From Paraburkholderia phenazinium (GTDB taxonomy: Bacteria > Pseudomonadota > Gammaproteobacteria > Burkholderiales > Burkholderiaceae): a stretch of DNA of 48,748 nucleotides. The stretch spans positions 1 to 48,748 of the forward strand of contig NZ_FNCJ01000034.1 of assembly GCF_900100735.1 (NCBI RefSeq), read 5' to 3'. The notes under the pieces were generated by a model that was given only the letters and a program-made list of their open reading frames with translations, searched no databases and was not told where the DNA came from. Made by a program: the position numbers and the translations under genes. Positions 7,796 to 15,472 of the stretch are shown piece by piece; positions within the stretch are counted from its first letter, which is position 1, and each line of letters begins with the position of its first letter.

Positions 7796-8326
7796 ATGTC
7801 TCGAGTAGGTAAAAGCCCGATCGCGCTGCAAGGCGCAGAAGTGGCCCTGAGCGACGAACGCATCACCGTCAAGGGTCCGCTGGGCACGATTACGCAAGCT
7901 GCAAACCGCCTCGTAAAAGTGGTGAACGACAACGGCACGCTGAAGTTCGAGCCGGTTGACGAAAGCCGCGAAGCGAACGCGATGTCGGGCACGATGCGCG
8001 CACTGGTTGCGAACATGGTGAACGGCGTGACGAAGGGTTTCGAGCGCAAGCTGACGCTGGTTGGCGTCGGTTACCGCGCACAAGCGCAAGGCGACAAGCT
8101 GAACCTGTCGCTGGGTTTCTCGCACCCCGTGGTGCACCAGATGCCGGAAGGCGTCAAGGCTGAAACCCCGACGCAAACCGAAATCGTGATCAAGGGGATC
8201 AATAAGCAACAAGTTGGCCAGGTCGCTGCAGAAGTGCGCGGCTATCGTCCGCCGGAGCCCTACAAGGGCAAGGGTGTGCGTTACGCCAACGAGGTTGTGA
8301 TCCTCAAAGAAACGAAGAAGAAGTAA
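7796..8326 (+). CDS. rplF: 50S ribosomal protein L6
   Basis: A 176-residue L6 built of two related domains, starting MSRVGKSPIALQ. Its C-terminal half carries RGYRPPEPYKGKGVRY, the segment near the factor-binding site. AAAGGAG precedes the start codon, and spacing to rpsH and rplR is short. Confidence 0.97.
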   Translation: MSRVGKSPIALQGAEVALSDERITVKGPLGTITQAANRLVKVVNDNGTLKFEPVDESREANAMSGTMRALVANMVNGVTKGFERKLTLVGVGYRAQAQGDKLNLSLGFSHPVVHQMPEGVKAETPTQTEIVIKGINKQQVGQVAAEVRGYRPPEPYKGKGVRYANEVVILKETKKK

Positions 8327-8338
8327 GGGTGCGCAATC

Positions 8339-8704
8339 ATGGATAAGACTCAATCTCGCCTGCGCCGCGCTCGTCAGACGCGTATCAAGATCGCTGAGCT
8401 GCAGGTCGCGCGTCTCGCCGTGCATCGCACGAACACGCACATCTATGCGCAAGTGTTCTCGCCGTGCGGCACCAAGGTGCTCGCCAGCGCGTCGACGCTC
8501 GAAGCCGAAGTGCGTGCGCAACTGGCTGATCAAACGGGTAAGGGCGGCAACGTTGCTGCTGCTACGCTGATCGGCAAGCGCATTGCAGAAAAGGCTAAGG
8601 CTGCCGGCATCGAATCCGTCGCCTTCGACCGTTCGGGTTTCCGTTACCACGGCCGCGTGAAAGCGCTGGCTGATGCGGCGCGCGAAGCCGGACTCAAGTT
8701 CTAA
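8339..8704 (+). CDS. rplR: 50S ribosomal protein L18
   Basis: A 121-residue L18 starting MDKTQSRLRRARQTR. It has the basic N-terminus that binds 5S rRNA and the C-terminal FDRSGFRYHGRVKALADAARE motif. With L5 it brings 5S rRNA to the 50S subunit. It keeps the standard position between rplF and rpsE. Confidence 0.97.
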   Translation: MDKTQSRLRRARQTRIKIAELQVARLAVHRTNTHIYAQVFSPCGTKVLASASTLEAEVRAQLADQTGKGGNVAAATLIGKRIAEKAKAAGIESVAFDRSGFRYHGRVKALADAAREAGLKF

Positions 8705-8718
8705 GGGAAGAATTCGTC

Positions 8719-9237
8719 ATGGCAAAGATGCAAGCGAAAGTTCAGGCTGACGAACGCGACGACGGCCTGCGCGAAAAGATGATTTCGGTCAACCGCGTGA
8801 CCAAGGTTGTGAAGGGCGGCCGGATTCTCGGTTTTGCCGCACTGACCGTGGTCGGCGACGGTGATGGCCGCGTCGGTATGGGCAAGGGCAAGGCGAAGGA
8901 AGTGCCGGTCGCTGTTCAGAAGGCGATGGAACAAGCCCGCCGCAACATGTTCAAGGTGCCGCTGAAGAACGGTACCCTGCAACACGAAGTGCACGGTAAG
9001 CACGGCGCATCGATGGTCCTCCTGGCTCCGGCCAAGGACGGTACCGGTGTGATCGCCGGCGGCCCGATGCGCGCAGTGTTCGACGTGATGGGCGTGCAGA
9101 ATGTGGTGGCCAAGAGCCACGGTTCGACGAACCCCTACAACCTCGTTCGTGCAACGCTCGACGGCCTGCGCAAGCAGTCCACGCCGAGCGACATCGCGGC
9201 GAAGCGTGGCAAGTCCGTCGAAGAAATTCTGGGCTAA
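8719..9237 (+). CDS. rpsE: 30S ribosomal protein S5
   Basis: A 172-residue S5, with the double-stranded-RNA-binding-like N-terminal domain (KMISVNRVTKVVKGGR) and the C-terminal segment KSHGSTNPYNLVRATLDGL. S5 helps maintain decoding accuracy and has helicase-like activity on mRNA. Strong spacing to rplR and rpmD is kept. Confidence 0.97.
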   Translation: MAKMQAKVQADERDDGLREKMISVNRVTKVVKGGRILGFAALTVVGDGDGRVGMGKGKAKEVPVAVQKAMEQARRNMFKVPLKNGTLQHEVHGKHGASMVLLAPAKDGTGVIAGGPMRAVFDVMGVQNVVAKSHGSTNPYNLVRATLDGLRKQSTPSDIAAKRGKSVEEILG

Positions 9238-9248
9238 AGGTGGACACC

Positions 9249-9431
9249 ATGTCTGATAAAACTGTCAAGGTTCAGCTCGTCAAGAGCCTGATCGGGACCC
9301 GCGAAACGCACCGCGCTACGGTGCGTGGCTTGGGCCTGCGTCGACTCAACTCGGTTAGCGAGTTGCAAGACACGCCGGCTGTGCGCGGCATGATCAACAA
9401 GGTTTCGTACCTCGTTAAGGTCATCAGCTAA
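9249..9431 (+). CDS. rpmD: 50S ribosomal protein L30
   Basis: A 60-residue L30 starting MSDKTVKVQLVKS, with LIGTRETHRATVRGLGLRR as core motif. An in-frame GTG at 9240 would add three residues and lies inside the AAAGG ribosome-binding site (9236-9240). The ATG at 9249 is therefore preferred. It sits between rpsE and rplO as usual. Confidence 0.95.
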   Translation: MSDKTVKVQLVKSLIGTRETHRATVRGLGLRRLNSVSELQDTPAVRGMINKVSYLVKVIS

Positions 9432-9460
9432 GCGGCTGACCCGGACTCAAGGAGTTGATA

Positions 9461-9895
9461 ATGGAATTGAATAACCTGAAGCCGGCCGAAGGCTCGAAGC
9501 ACGCAAAGCGTCGCGTGGGTCGTGGTATCGGTTCGGGCCTCGGCAAGACGGCTGGCCGTGGTCACAAGGGTCAGAAATCGCGTTCGGGCGGCTTCCACAA
9601 GGTGGGCTTCGAAGGCGGTCAAATGCCGCTGCAACGTCGCCTGCCGAAGCGCGGCTTCACCTCGCTGACGAAGGAATTCGTTGGTGAAGTGCGTCTCTCG
9701 GATCTGGAAAAGCTGCCGGTCGACGAAATCGATCTGCTCGCTCTGAAGCAAGCCGGCCTGGTCGGTGAGCTGATCAAGAGCGCCAAGATCATCGCGACGG
9801 GCGAGCTGAAGCGCAAGATCGTTGTGAAGGGTCTGGGTGCGACGAAGGGTGCGCGCGCTGCGATTGAAGCAGCTGGCGGCTCCTTTGCCGAGTAA
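9461..9895 (+). CDS. rplO: 50S ribosomal protein L15
   Basis: A 144-residue L15 starting MELNNLKPAEGSKHAKRR. It has a long glycine- and lysine-rich N-terminal extension (GRGIGSGLGKTAGRGHKG) that threads into 23S rRNA, followed by a globular C-terminal half. AAGGAG lies about 7 bases before the ATG; an in-frame TTG six bases earlier is rejected because it lies in the binding site. Confidence 0.97.
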   Translation: MELNNLKPAEGSKHAKRRVGRGIGSGLGKTAGRGHKGQKSRSGGFHKVGFEGGQMPLQRRLPKRGFTSLTKEFVGEVRLSDLEKLPVDEIDLLALKQAGLVGELIKSAKIIATGELKRKIVVKGLGATKGARAAIEAAGGSFAE

Positions 9896-9941
9896 CGTGC
9901 AAGTCGTTTGCCGTCACTAGCATTTGCATCGGAGAAGCTAC

Positions 9942-11288
9942 TTGGCTAACAGCCCGAGTCTCGCAAAACCCGGTCGAAGCGCGGCGAAGTTTGGCGATCT
10001 GCGTCGGCGTGCAGTGTTCCTGCTGCTGGCGCTGGTCGTCTACCGTATCGGCGCGCATATTCCGGTTCCGGGTATTGATCCGGAGCAACTGGCAAAGCTG
10101 TTCCAAAGCCAGTCGGGTGGCATCCTTGGCATGTTCAACATGTTCTCGGGTGGCGCACTTTCGCGGTTCACGATTTTCGCGCTTGGGATCATGCCGTACA
10201 TTTCGGCGTCGATCATCATGCAGTTGCTGGCGATCGTCTCGCCGCAAATGGAAGCGCTGAAGAAAGAAGGGCAGGCGGGTCAACGGAAGATTACGCAGTA
10301 CACGCGTGTCTTTACGGTCCTGCTGGCGACGTTCCAGGCGTTCGGCATTGCCGTCGCGCTTGAGAATCAGCAAGGCCTTGTGATCGATCCGGGTATGGTG
10401 TTCCGGCTGACAACGGTCGTAACGCTGGTGACCGGCACGATGTTCCTGATGTGGCTGGGTGAGCAGATCACGGAGCGCGGGCTTGGCAACGGCATCTCGA
10501 TCATTATTTTCGGCGGGATTGCAGCGGGTTTCCCGAATGCGATCGGCGGACTGTTCTCACTGGTGCAAACCGGTTCGATGGGTCCGGTCTCGGCGATTAT
10601 CGTGGTTGCACTGATTGCTGCTGTGACGTATCTGGTGGTGTTCATTGAACGCGGCCAGCGCAAGATCCTCGTGAACTATGCGAAGCGGCAGGTCGGTAAC
10701 AAGATTTACGGCGGGCAGTCGTCACATCTGCCGCTGAAGCTGAACATGTCGGGCGTGATTCCGCCGATCTTTGCATCGTCGATCATTCTCTTCCCGGCAA
10801 CTATCCTGAACTGGTTTAGTTCGGGGTCGCGTAACAGCTGGTTCGCAGACACACTGCACAACGTGGCTGAGGCCCTTAAGCCTGGTCAACCGGTGTATGT
10901 GTTGTTGTACGCGTTGGCGATCGTTTTCTTCTGCTTTTTCTACACCGCACTGGTGTTTAACAGCAGAGAGACGGCCGACAACCTGAAGAAGAGCGGCGCT
11001 TTCGTTCCGGGTATCCGCCCGGGCGACCAGACGGCTCGATATATCGACCGCATCCTCACGCGTCTGACGCTGGCCGGTGCGATCTACATCGTGTTCGTGT
11101 GTCTGCTGCCCGAATTTCTGGTGCTGCGCTGGAACGTGCCGTTTTATTTTGGTGGAACGTCGCTGCTGATCATTGTCGTCGTCACAATGGATTTCATGGC
11201 GCAGGTGCAGTCGTACGTTATGTCGCAACAGTATGAATCGCTGCTGAAGAAAGCCAATTTCAAAGGCGGCGGCGTCCCGATGCGTTGA
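9942..11288 (+). CDS. secY: Preprotein translocase channel subunit SecY
   Basis: A 448-residue, ten-helix membrane protein that forms the SecYEG protein-conducting channel. The amphipathic start (LAKPGRSAAKFGDLRRR), the first membrane span (VFLLLALVVYRIGAHIPVPG), the plug region and the C-terminal KKANFKGGGVPMR are typical. The start is the TTG at 9942, read as MANSPSL, with GGAGAAG at 9931-9937. An earlier in-frame TTG at 9924 has no good binding site. It is part of the spc operon. Confidence 0.96.
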   Translation: MANSPSLAKPGRSAAKFGDLRRRAVFLLLALVVYRIGAHIPVPGIDPEQLAKLFQSQSGGILGMFNMFSGGALSRFTIFALGIMPYISASIIMQLLAIVSPQMEALKKEGQAGQRKITQYTRVFTVLLATFQAFGIAVALENQQGLVIDPGMVFRLTTVVTLVTGTMFLMWLGEQITERGLGNGISIIIFGGIAAGFPNAIGGLFSLVQTGSMGPVSAIIVVALIAAVTYLVVFIERGQRKILVNYAKRQVGNKIYGGQSSHLPLKLNMSGVIPPIFASSIILFPATILNWFSSGSRNSWFADTLHNVAEALKPGQPVYVLLYALAIVFFCFFYTALVFNSRETADNLKKSGAFVPGIRPGDQTARYIDRILTRLTLAGAIYIVFVCLLPEFLVLRWNVPFYFGGTSLLIIVVVTMDFMAQVQSYVMSQQYESLLKKANFKGGGVPMR

Positions 11289-11296
11289 AAGGACTT

Positions 11297-11515
11297 ATGG
11301 CCAAAGACGATGTGATCCAGATGCAGGGTGAAGTCATCGAAAACCTGCCTAATGCTACCTTCAGGGTGAAGCTGGAAAACGGCCATGTCGTATTGGGACA
11401 CATATCCGGCAAGATGCGGATGCACTACATCCGAATCCTGCCGGGCGACAAGGTGACGGTTGAATTGACGCCTTACGATCTGTCGCGTGCGCGGATCGTG
11501 TTCCGGGCGAAGTGA
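11297..11515 (+). CDS. infA: Translation initiation factor IF-1
   Basis: A 72-residue S1-like OB-fold protein starting MAKDDVIQMQGEVIE and ending IVFRAK. It binds the ribosomal A site during initiation. AAAGGA overlaps the secY stop codon and lies 4-6 bases before the ATG at 11297; an in-frame start at 11285 overlaps secY and is rejected. The location between secY and rpmJ differs from E. coli, where infA is elsewhere, but is common in beta-proteobacteria. Confidence 0.96.
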   Translation: MAKDDVIQMQGEVIENLPNATFRVKLENGHVVLGHISGKMRMHYIRILPGDKVTVELTPYDLSRARIVFRAK

Positions 11516-11535
11516 TTTGAAAAAAGGGTAATATC

Positions 11536-11652
11536 ATGAAAGTGATGGCATCGGTTAAGCGCATTTGCCGCAATTGCAAGATCATCAAGCGCAAAGGCGT
11601 TGTGCGCGTGATTTGCAGCTCTGATCCGCGCCACAAACAGCGTCAAGGCTGA
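11536..11652 (+). CDS. rpmJ: 50S ribosomal protein L36, zinc-binding form
   Basis: A 38-residue protein reading [19 protein letters not shown] and ending in [12 protein letters not shown]. The three cysteines and one histidine (C-x2-C, C, H) form the zinc ribbon of the C-plus type of L36. AAAAGGG lies upstream. The position between infA and rpsM is standard. The gene is small but its sequence is unmistakable. Confidence 0.95.
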
Positions 11653-11693
11653 ACGCCGCGCTTTTGCTTGCGCTTTTTGTTTGAGGAAAAACA

Positions 11694-12059
11694 ATGGCTC
11701 GTATCGCAGGGGTTAACATCCCGAATCACCAGCATACCGAAATTGGCCTGACGGCAATTTACGGTATTGGCCGCACGCGCTCGCGCGACATTTGCGTCGC
11801 TGCTGGTGTGGCATTTTCGAAGAAGGTCAAGGACCTGAACGACGCAGACCTCGAAAAGCTGCGTGAAGAAGTCGGCAAGTTCATCGTTGAAGGCGATCTT
11901 CGCCGTGAAACAACGATGAACATCAAGCGCCTGATGGATCTCGGCTGCTATCGTGGCGTGCGTCACCGTAAGGGCTTGCCCCTGCGTGGCCAACGCACGC
12001 GTACGAATGCCCGTACGCGCAAGGGTCCGCGTCGTGCAGCGCAATCGCTGAAGAAGTAA
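11694..12059 (+). CDS. rpsM: 30S ribosomal protein S13
   Basis: A 121-residue S13 starting [19 protein letters not shown]. It has a helix-two-turn-helix region ([12 protein letters not shown]) and the basic C-terminal tail [17 protein letters not shown] that contacts the P-site tRNA. It begins the alpha-operon block (rpsM-rpsK-rpsD-rpoA-rplQ). The 41 bases before it contain two copies of GCGCTTTT. Confidence 0.97.
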
Positions 12060-12087
12060 GCGGAACTGACAGTTACAGGAAAACGTA

Positions 12088-12492
12088 ATGGCTAAGGCTT
12101 CGAACAACTCCGCGGCGCAACGCGTTCGCAAGAAGGTCAAGAAGAACGTCGCCGAGGGCGTGGTTCACGTTCACGCGTCGTTCAACAACACCATCATCAC
12201 GATCACCGATCGTCAAGGCAATGCACTTGCCTGGGCAACGTCGGGTGGTCAGGGCTTCAAGGGTTCGCGTAAATCGACCCCGTTTGCAGCCCAGGTGGCA
12301 GCCGAATCGGCTGGCCGCGTGGCGATGGAATACGGCGTGAAGAACCTCGAAGTGCGGATCAAGGGCCCTGGCCCTGGCCGTGAGTCCGCGGTGCGCGCGT
12401 TGCATGGTCTTGGCATCAAGATCACCGCGATCTCCGACGTGACGCCGGTACCGCACAACGGCTGCCGTCCGCCGAAGCGTCGTCGTATCTAA
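12088..12492 (+). CDS. rpsK: 30S ribosomal protein S11
   Basis: A 134-residue S11, with the conserved HVHASFNNTIITITD start of the fold and the C-terminal PHNGCRPPKRRR that binds 16S rRNA in the platform. The N-terminus is longer than in E. coli by a few basic residues. The gene is followed by a 154-base spacer before rpsD. Confidence 0.97.
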   Translation: MAKASNNSAAQRVRKKVKKNVAEGVVHVHASFNNTIITITDRQGNALAWATSGGQGFKGSRKSTPFAAQVAAESAGRVAMEYGVKNLEVRIKGPGPGRESAVRALHGLGIKITAISDVTPVPHNGCRPPKRRRI

Positions 12493-12646
12493 GACGCTGG
12501 TTTCGCGAGCGCCTGTTGCCGCCGGGTTGTGTGCCGGCGACGACGGGCTGCTTGCGTTATTGAATTGACTAAGCCCACCGTTCGACCCAAAGGGTTCGGA
12601 CTAGCGTGAACGCGAGTTCGCGTGATCAATCATAGAAGGAATCAAC
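12493..12646 (+). promoter_or_regulatory. Structured rpsK-rpsD spacer
   Basis: This spacer is unusually long for the block. It holds ACGCGA (12610-12615) paired with TCGCGT (12618-12623) next to the rpsD start, and a GC-rich stem near 12530-12552. No good promoter is seen. S4 controls the alpha operon by leader binding in enterobacteria; a comparable role for these stems is only a guess. Confidence 0.3.
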
Positions 12647-13270
12647 GTGGCACGTTATATCGGCCCTAAGGCCAAGCTGTCCCGCCGTGAAGGCACTGAC
12701 CTCTTCCTGAAGAGCGCCCGTCGTTCGCTGGCTGACAAGTGCAAGCTTGACAGCAAGCCTGGCCAACATGGCCGCACCTCGGGTGCCCGTACGTCCGACT
12801 ACGGCACGCAGCTGCGCGAAAAGCAAAAAGTGAAGCGCATCTACGGTGTGCTCGAGCGCCAGTTCCGCCGTTACTTCGCTGAAGCCGACCGCCTCAAGGG
12901 CAACACGGGTGAAAACCTGCTGCAACTGCTCGAGTCGCGTCTCGACAACGTCGTGTATCGCATGGGCTTCGGCTCGACGCGCGCTGAAGCACGTCAGCTC
13001 GTGAGCCACAAGGCGATCATGGTGAACGGCGTGGTGTCGAACATCCCGTCGATGCAAGTTAAGGCAGGTGACGTCGTCGCTGTCCGCGAACAGTCGAAGA
13101 AGCAAGCGCGTATCGTCGAAGCGCTGTCGCTGGCTGAGCAAGGTGGTCTGGCAAGCTGGGTCGCTGTCGATTCGAAGAAGTTCGAAGGCACGTTCAAGAG
13201 CAAGCCGGAACGCAGCGATATCGCTGGCGATATCAACGAAAGCCTGATCGTCGAATTGTATTCGCGGTAA
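12647..13270 (+). CDS. rpsD: 30S ribosomal protein S4
   Basis: A 207-residue S4 beginning at a GTG codon (MARYIGPKAKLSRREG). It has the S4 RNA-binding domain near residues 97-160, with SRLDNVVYRMGFGSTRAEARQ. Zinc-binding cysteines are absent. S4 nucleates 30S assembly and can act as an antiterminator on rRNA operons. AAGGAA lies 8 bases upstream of the GTG. Confidence 0.96.
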   Translation: MARYIGPKAKLSRREGTDLFLKSARRSLADKCKLDSKPGQHGRTSGARTSDYGTQLREKQKVKRIYGVLERQFRRYFAEADRLKGNTGENLLQLLESRLDNVVYRMGFGSTRAEARQLVSHKAIMVNGVVSNIPSMQVKAGDVVAVREQSKKQARIVEALSLAEQGGLASWVAVDSKKFEGTFKSKPERSDIAGDINESLIVELYSR

Positions 13271-13394
13271 TCGGATTGACGGCCGGGGCACCCTGATTGC
13301 GATGCGCAAGGGGGCGCCTCGGCTGTTTATTTTCAGGTTGTTACCGGTCAGCCTTATCGGTGTAACGAGCCGAGGGTATTGAAAAGGAAAACCT

Positions 13395-14372
13395 ATGCAA
13401 ACCAGTTTGTTGAAGCCCAAGATCATCGCTGTTGAATCGCTTGGTGAGAGCCATGCGAAAGTGGTCATGGAACCGTTTGAACGCGGTTACGGCCACACCT
13501 TGGGTAACGCGCTCCGGCGCGTGCTGCTGTCGTCGATGATCGGCTACGCGCCGACCGAAGTGACGATCGCAGGCGTGGTTCACGAGTATTCGACGCTCGA
13601 CGGTGTGCAAGAGGACGTAGTCAACCTGCTGCTGAACCTGAAGGGCGTGGTCTTCAAGCTGCATAACCGTGACGAAGTGACGGTTACGCTGCGCAAGGAA
13701 GGCGAAGGCGTTGTCACCGCTGGCGACATCGAACTCGCGCACGATTGCGAAGTGATCAATCCGGATCACGTGATTGCGCATCTGTCGAAGGGCGGCAAGC
13801 TCGACGTGCAGATCAAGGTCGAAAAGGGCCGCGGTTACGTGCCGGGTAACGTGCGTCGTTACGGCGAAGAGTCGGCCAAGATCATCGGCCGTATCGTGCT
13901 GGACGCGTCGTTCTCGCCGGTTCGCCGTGTGAGCTACGCCGTGGAAAGCGCGCGTGTCGAACAGCGTACCGACCTCGACAAGCTCGTGATGAACATCGAA
14001 ACCAACGGTGTGATTTCGCCGGAAGAAGCGATCCGTCAATCGGCACGCATTCTGGTCGATCAACTGTCGGTGTTCGCTGCTCTGGAAGGCACCGAAGCTA
14101 CGGCGGAAGCGCCGTCGCGTGCGCCGCAGATCGATCCGATCCTGCTGCGTCCGGTGGATGATCTCGAACTGACGGTTCGTTCCGCGAACTGCTTGAAGGC
14201 CGAGAACATTTACTACATCGGCGACCTGATCCAGCGCACGGAAAACGAGCTGCTGAAGACGCCGAATCTGGGCCGCAAGTCGCTGAACGAAATCAAGGAA
14301 GTACTGGCGTCGCGTGGTTTGACGCTCGGCATGAAGCTCGAAAACTGGCCGCCGGCTGGGCTGGACAAGTAA
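13395..14372 (+). CDS. rpoA: RNA polymerase alpha subunit
   Basis: A 325-residue alpha subunit. The N-terminal dimerisation and assembly domain has [19 protein letters not shown] near residues 33-53. A linker rich in Glu and Ala follows, then the C-terminal DNA- and activator-binding domain (about 250-325) with [22 protein letters not shown]. The gene is preceded by AAAGGAAAA. An imperfect GC-rich hairpin near 13285-13322 lies in the spacer after rpsD. Confidence 0.98.
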
Positions 14373-14410
14373 TTGAGGCTGCATCCGGGACGAAAGTCAC
14401 CGCTGCACTA

Positions 14411-14457
14411 CTGGCACGGACGCGGATTTTCCTTTAAAATCCGCGTCTTGCCTTTTT
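14411..14457 (+). promoter_or_regulatory. Perfect palindrome with T-run and possible promoter before rplQ
   Basis: GACGCGGATTTT (14419-14430) pairs perfectly with AAAATCCGCGTC (14436-14447) around a 5-base loop, and TTGCCTTTTTT follows. As RNA this would be an intrinsic-terminator-like stem after rpoA. The DNA also holds CTGGCA (14411-14416), 18 bases, then TAAAAT (14435-14440), a fair -35/-10 pair for rplQ. Both readings come from sequence alone. Confidence 0.5.
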
Positions 14458-14545
14458 TCACTACCGGCCCGTGCACTCGCAACCCTCCGGGTTCGCCGAG
14501 CGCGATAGAAGAGCTGGACCAAAACTTTGAATCGAAGGAATTAAC

Positions 14546-14938
14546 ATGCGTCACCGTCATGGTCTGCGGAAACTGAACCGCACGAGCAGCCACCGTCTGG
14601 CAATGCTCCGTAACATGTCCAACTCGCTGATCGAGCACGAAGTCATCAAGACGACGCTGCCGAAGGCGAAGGAACTCCGTAAAGTCGTCGAGCCGCTGAT
14701 CACGCTCGGCAAGAAGCCGTCGCTGGCAAATCGTCGTCTGGCGTTCAACCGCCTGCGCGATCGTGACTCCGTTTCGAAGCTGTTCGACGTGCTCGGCCCG
14801 CGTTTCGCGAACCGTCCGGGTGGCTACCTGCGCATCCTGAAGTTCGGTTTCCGCGTTGGCGACAATGCACCGATGGCACTGGTCGAATTGATGGACCGTC
14901 CGGAAGTCGAAGAAGTTGAAGTGCAAGAAGCTGAATAA
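14546..14938 (+). CDS. rplQ: 50S ribosomal protein L17
   Basis: A 130-residue L17 starting MRHRHGLRKLNRTSSHR, with the GGYLRILKFGFRVGDNAPMA core and an acidic C-terminal tail rich in glutamate and valine. L17 lies near the tunnel exit. AAGGAA lies 7 bases before the ATG. It closes the ribosomal cluster and is followed by a strong terminator. Confidence 0.97.
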   Translation: MRHRHGLRKLNRTSSHRLAMLRNMSNSLIEHEVIKTTLPKAKELRKVVEPLITLGKKPSLANRRLAFNRLRDRDSVSKLFDVLGPRFANRPGGYLRILKFGFRVGDNAPMALVELMDRPEVEEVEVQEAE

Positions 14939-14957
14939 GCTTCCTGCATAGGCGAAG

Positions 14958-14987
14958 AGGCCAGGCGAATGCCTGGCCTTTTTGTTT
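14958..14987 (+). terminator. Intrinsic terminator of the ribosomal cluster
   Basis: AGGCCAGGC (14958-14966) pairs perfectly with GCCTGGCCT (14971-14979) around GAAT, followed by TTTTGTTTG. It lies 20 bases after the rplQ stop. Confidence 0.9.
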
Positions 14988-15139
14988 GTGGCGGCGCAAA
15001 AACACCGAGGCGCCGCCGGCTGTGCAGCTTCCGCGTTAGCCCACAGATAGCCTTCAGATAGCCTTCAGGCAGCCTCTGCGGCCGACCGGCTCCGGTGATA
15101 CGATAGCGGCACACCTGTTAGACCTTGCCGGAGCTGTCT

Positions 15140-15472
15140 GTGAGTTCGAATGTGACGTTGATCCTGACGACCGTGCCCGACGCGGACCCCGCAGAGAAGC
15201 TCGCGGCGCAGGTGCTCGACGCTCGGCTTGCCGCCTGCGTCAGTCAGCAGGGAGCCGTCCATTCGAGCTACCACTGGCAAGGCAAAATCGAGTCCGCAGA
15301 CGAGATTCAATTGCTCTTCAAAACGAGCGCCGTCCGGGCTCTGGAGCTCGAACTGTTCATCCAGAAGCACCATCCGTACGACACCCCCGAAATCCTCTGC
15401 TGGCAAGCCACGGCTTCCGTAGCCTACGGCCAGTGGGTCATTGCTGAAACTCAACGTCCTGTTCATGTTTAA
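15140..15472 (+). CDS. cutA: CutA1 family divalent-ion tolerance protein
   Basis: A 110-residue CutA1 protein, a small trimeric ferredoxin-like fold linked to copper and other divalent-ion tolerance. Its molecular role is unsettled in the family. The LTTVPD opening, RLAACVSQQ, and the HHPYDTPEILCWQA segment with conserved histidines and the IxWxA-type ending are characteristic. The GTG at 15140 is preferred because GGAG at 15130-15133 is 6 bases away. The stop overlaps the start of dsbD, a pairing often seen in proteobacteria, so the two are probably co-transcribed. Confidence 0.92.
   Translation: MSSNVTLILTTVPDADPAEKLAAQVLDARLAACVSQQGAVHSSYHWQGKIESADEIQLLFKTSAVRALELELFIQKHHPYDTPEILCWQATASVAYGQWVIAETQRPVHV

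Noticed and set aside
7184..8650. A 488-codon minus-strand open frame over rpsN-rplR
   Set aside because: Spans four certain ribosomal protein genes on the other strand.
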